The notes under the pieces were generated by a model that was not told the DNA's origin, made no database searches, and worked only from the letters and a program-made list of their open reading frames with translations. Made by a program: the position numbers and the translations under genes. 6,838 bases of DNA, taken from Polaromonas sp. (GTDB taxonomy: Bacteria > Pseudomonadota > Gammaproteobacteria > Burkholderiales > Burkholderiaceae_C). Each line of letters opens with the position of its first letter. Position 1 is the stretch's first letter. Positions 6,026 through 6,838 of the stretch are shown here, in pieces. The stretch spans positions 1 through 6,838 of the forward strand of contig JACMQR010000164.1 in assembly GCA_014376885.1 (NCBI GenBank), given 5' to 3'.

Positions 6026-6838
6026 GCGGCGTCCTTGCGCGGCGTCTTGTAGCGCGCATAGGCCCACAGGTACTGGCCCGGCTGGCTCAGCACGATGGCT
6101 TCGATCGCCTGGTTGATGCGGGTGACCGCAGCCAGAAGGCCGGCCGGTTCATGCGGCTCTGGACTGGCCAGCGCCGGCCAAATTTTCAAGAAATAACCCC
6201 GGCCGTGGGCCAGGCGCTCGCAGCTGACCGGCAACAGGACCGAGCCGTTTTGCAGCGCCAGCCGGGCCGCCAGCGTCATGGTGTAGGCCGGCCTGCCGAA
6301 AAACGGCGCCCACACGCCCCAGCCGTCGGGCGGCACCTGGTCGGTCAGCATGGCCACGGCCTGGTTGGCCTTGAGGGTTTTGTGCATCAGCCGGATGCCG
6401 CTCAGGCTGGCGGGCACCACGGTGAGGTGGCGCCGGTCCCGGGCCAGCGCTTCGAGCCGGGCCAGCCAGGCCTTGCGGGCCGGCCGGTAGATGGCGGTGA
6501 TCGGGCCGTAGAGTTCGGCGAGCGCCTGCGGCCCCAGCTCGAAACTGCCGCAGTGCGGCCCGAAGAAAATCACGCCCCGGCCCTGTGCAAAAGCCTGCGC
6601 CGCATGCGTCTGGCCCTCGATCTGCACATTGCCCAGGCACGACTGGGCGCGCGGCCGCATCCACAGCCTGGGCAGTTCGCCGACAAACCGGCCGGCCTCG
6701 GCAATCGCCGGCCGGGCGACACTGAAAGGCAGGCCCGCCTGGGCCACATTCGCCCGGAATTGCGCCCGGTAGCGCGCGCTCAGCAGCCACACCCCCCAGC
6801 CCAGCCCGGCGCCCAGGGTGTGCAGGACAGCCAGCGGC
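6022..6838 (-). CDS. LpxL/HtrB-type lipid A biosynthesis acyltransferase (first of pair), 5' end cut by window edge
   Basis: This is a second member of the same acyltransferase family. The frame stays open to the right edge, so 271 C-terminal residues are visible and the true start lies outside. The GTG at 6792 is not a likely start: the 15 residues before it (PLAVLHTLGAGLGWG) continue a typical LpxL membrane anchor. The catalytic motif is HX4E (visible residues 95-100) in GPHCGSFELG. It is followed by YRPARKAWL, MLTDQVPPDGWGVWAPFFGRPAYTMTLAA (given here only as a landmark: Asp-Gln pair, then the FFGRP turn) and the C-terminal LWAYARYKTP. It differs clearly from its neighbour (Glu instead of Asp, FFGRP instead of FYGVP), so the pair is not a recent duplication and probably has different acyl-donor or position specificity. 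It ends in TGA at 6022-6024, overlapping the start of the next gene by four bases, which indicates one operon. Confidence 0.9.
   Translation of the reverse strand, partial: PLAVLHTLGAGLGWGVWLLSARYRAQFRANVAQAGLPFSVARPAIAEAGRFVGELPRLWMRPRAQSCLGNVQIEGQTHAAQAFAQGRGVIFFGPHCGSFELGPQALAELYGPITAIYRPARKAWLARLEALARDRRHLTVVPASLSGIRLMHKTLKANQAVAMLTDQVPPDGWGVWAPFFGRPAYTMTLAARLALQNGSVLLPVSCERLAHGRGYFLKIWPALASPEPHEPAGLLAAVTRINQAIEAIVLSQPGQYLWAYARYKTPRKDAA
6032..6036 (-). promoter_or_regulatory. Shine-Dalgarno site supporting the TTG start at 6025
   Basis: On the minus strand AAGGA (6036-6032) lies six bases before the TTG at 6025. It is embedded in the last codons of the upstream acyltransferase. It is the best ribosome-binding match near any candidate start of the downstream gene, and with the TTGA stop/start overlap it points to translational coupling. 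Confidence 0.6.

Noticed and set aside
5174..6052. A 292-codon open frame on the plus strand
   Set aside because: It is antisense to the HX4D acyltransferase, with a His/Arg/Gln-rich product and no motif.
6022..6792. GTG at 6792 as the start of the first acyltransferase
   Set aside because: The open frame continues to the window edge and the preceding residues extend a normal membrane anchor, so the gene is 5'-partial.

Overview
The window is GC-rich, densely coded DNA that looks like a betaproteobacterium of the order Burkholderiales, most likely Comamonadaceae (Polaromonas/Rhodoferax-like). This rests on gene content and order (ResB, cytochrome c4 and divergent EngB), on the sequence style of the two lipid A-type acyltransferases, and on an intergenic repeat that resembles one I recall as dispersed in Comamonadaceae genomes. 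The taxonomic call is inference. Nothing suggests phage, plasmid, CRISPR, tRNA or rRNA.

Layout. (1) Positions 1-2135, minus strand: resB, a System II cytochrome c maturation protein, running off the left edge. (2) 2318-3001, minus strand: a di-haem cytochrome c4, followed by a strong intrinsic terminator at 2189-2227 that separates it from resB. (3) A divergent intergenic region at 3002-3201. (4) 3202-3990, plus strand: engB (yihA/ysxC), a ribosome-assembly GTPase. (5) 4093-5007, plus strand: an epoxide-hydrolase-like alpha/beta hydrolase bracketed by two inverted, degenerate copies of a short repeat. (6) 5129-6025 and 6022-6838, both minus strand and overlapping by 4 bases: two LpxL/HtrB-type acyltransferases. 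The upstream one runs off the right edge.

How the genes fit together. Cytochrome c4 is a substrate of the haem-attachment machinery to which ResB belongs, so the left third is a small respiratory cytochrome and maturation module. EngB is a housekeeping neighbour read in the opposite direction. The acyltransferase pair probably adds secondary acyl chains to lipid A or a related lipid and is translationally coupled. The hydrolase converges on that pair and has no clear functional link to either side.

Two of the six genes run past the window edges, and several long open frames antisense to real genes are coding shadows. I see no convincing undescribed system. The least ordinary features are the inverted repeat pair around the hydrolase, that gene's lack of a Shine-Dalgarno sequence, and the TTG start of the second acyltransferase.
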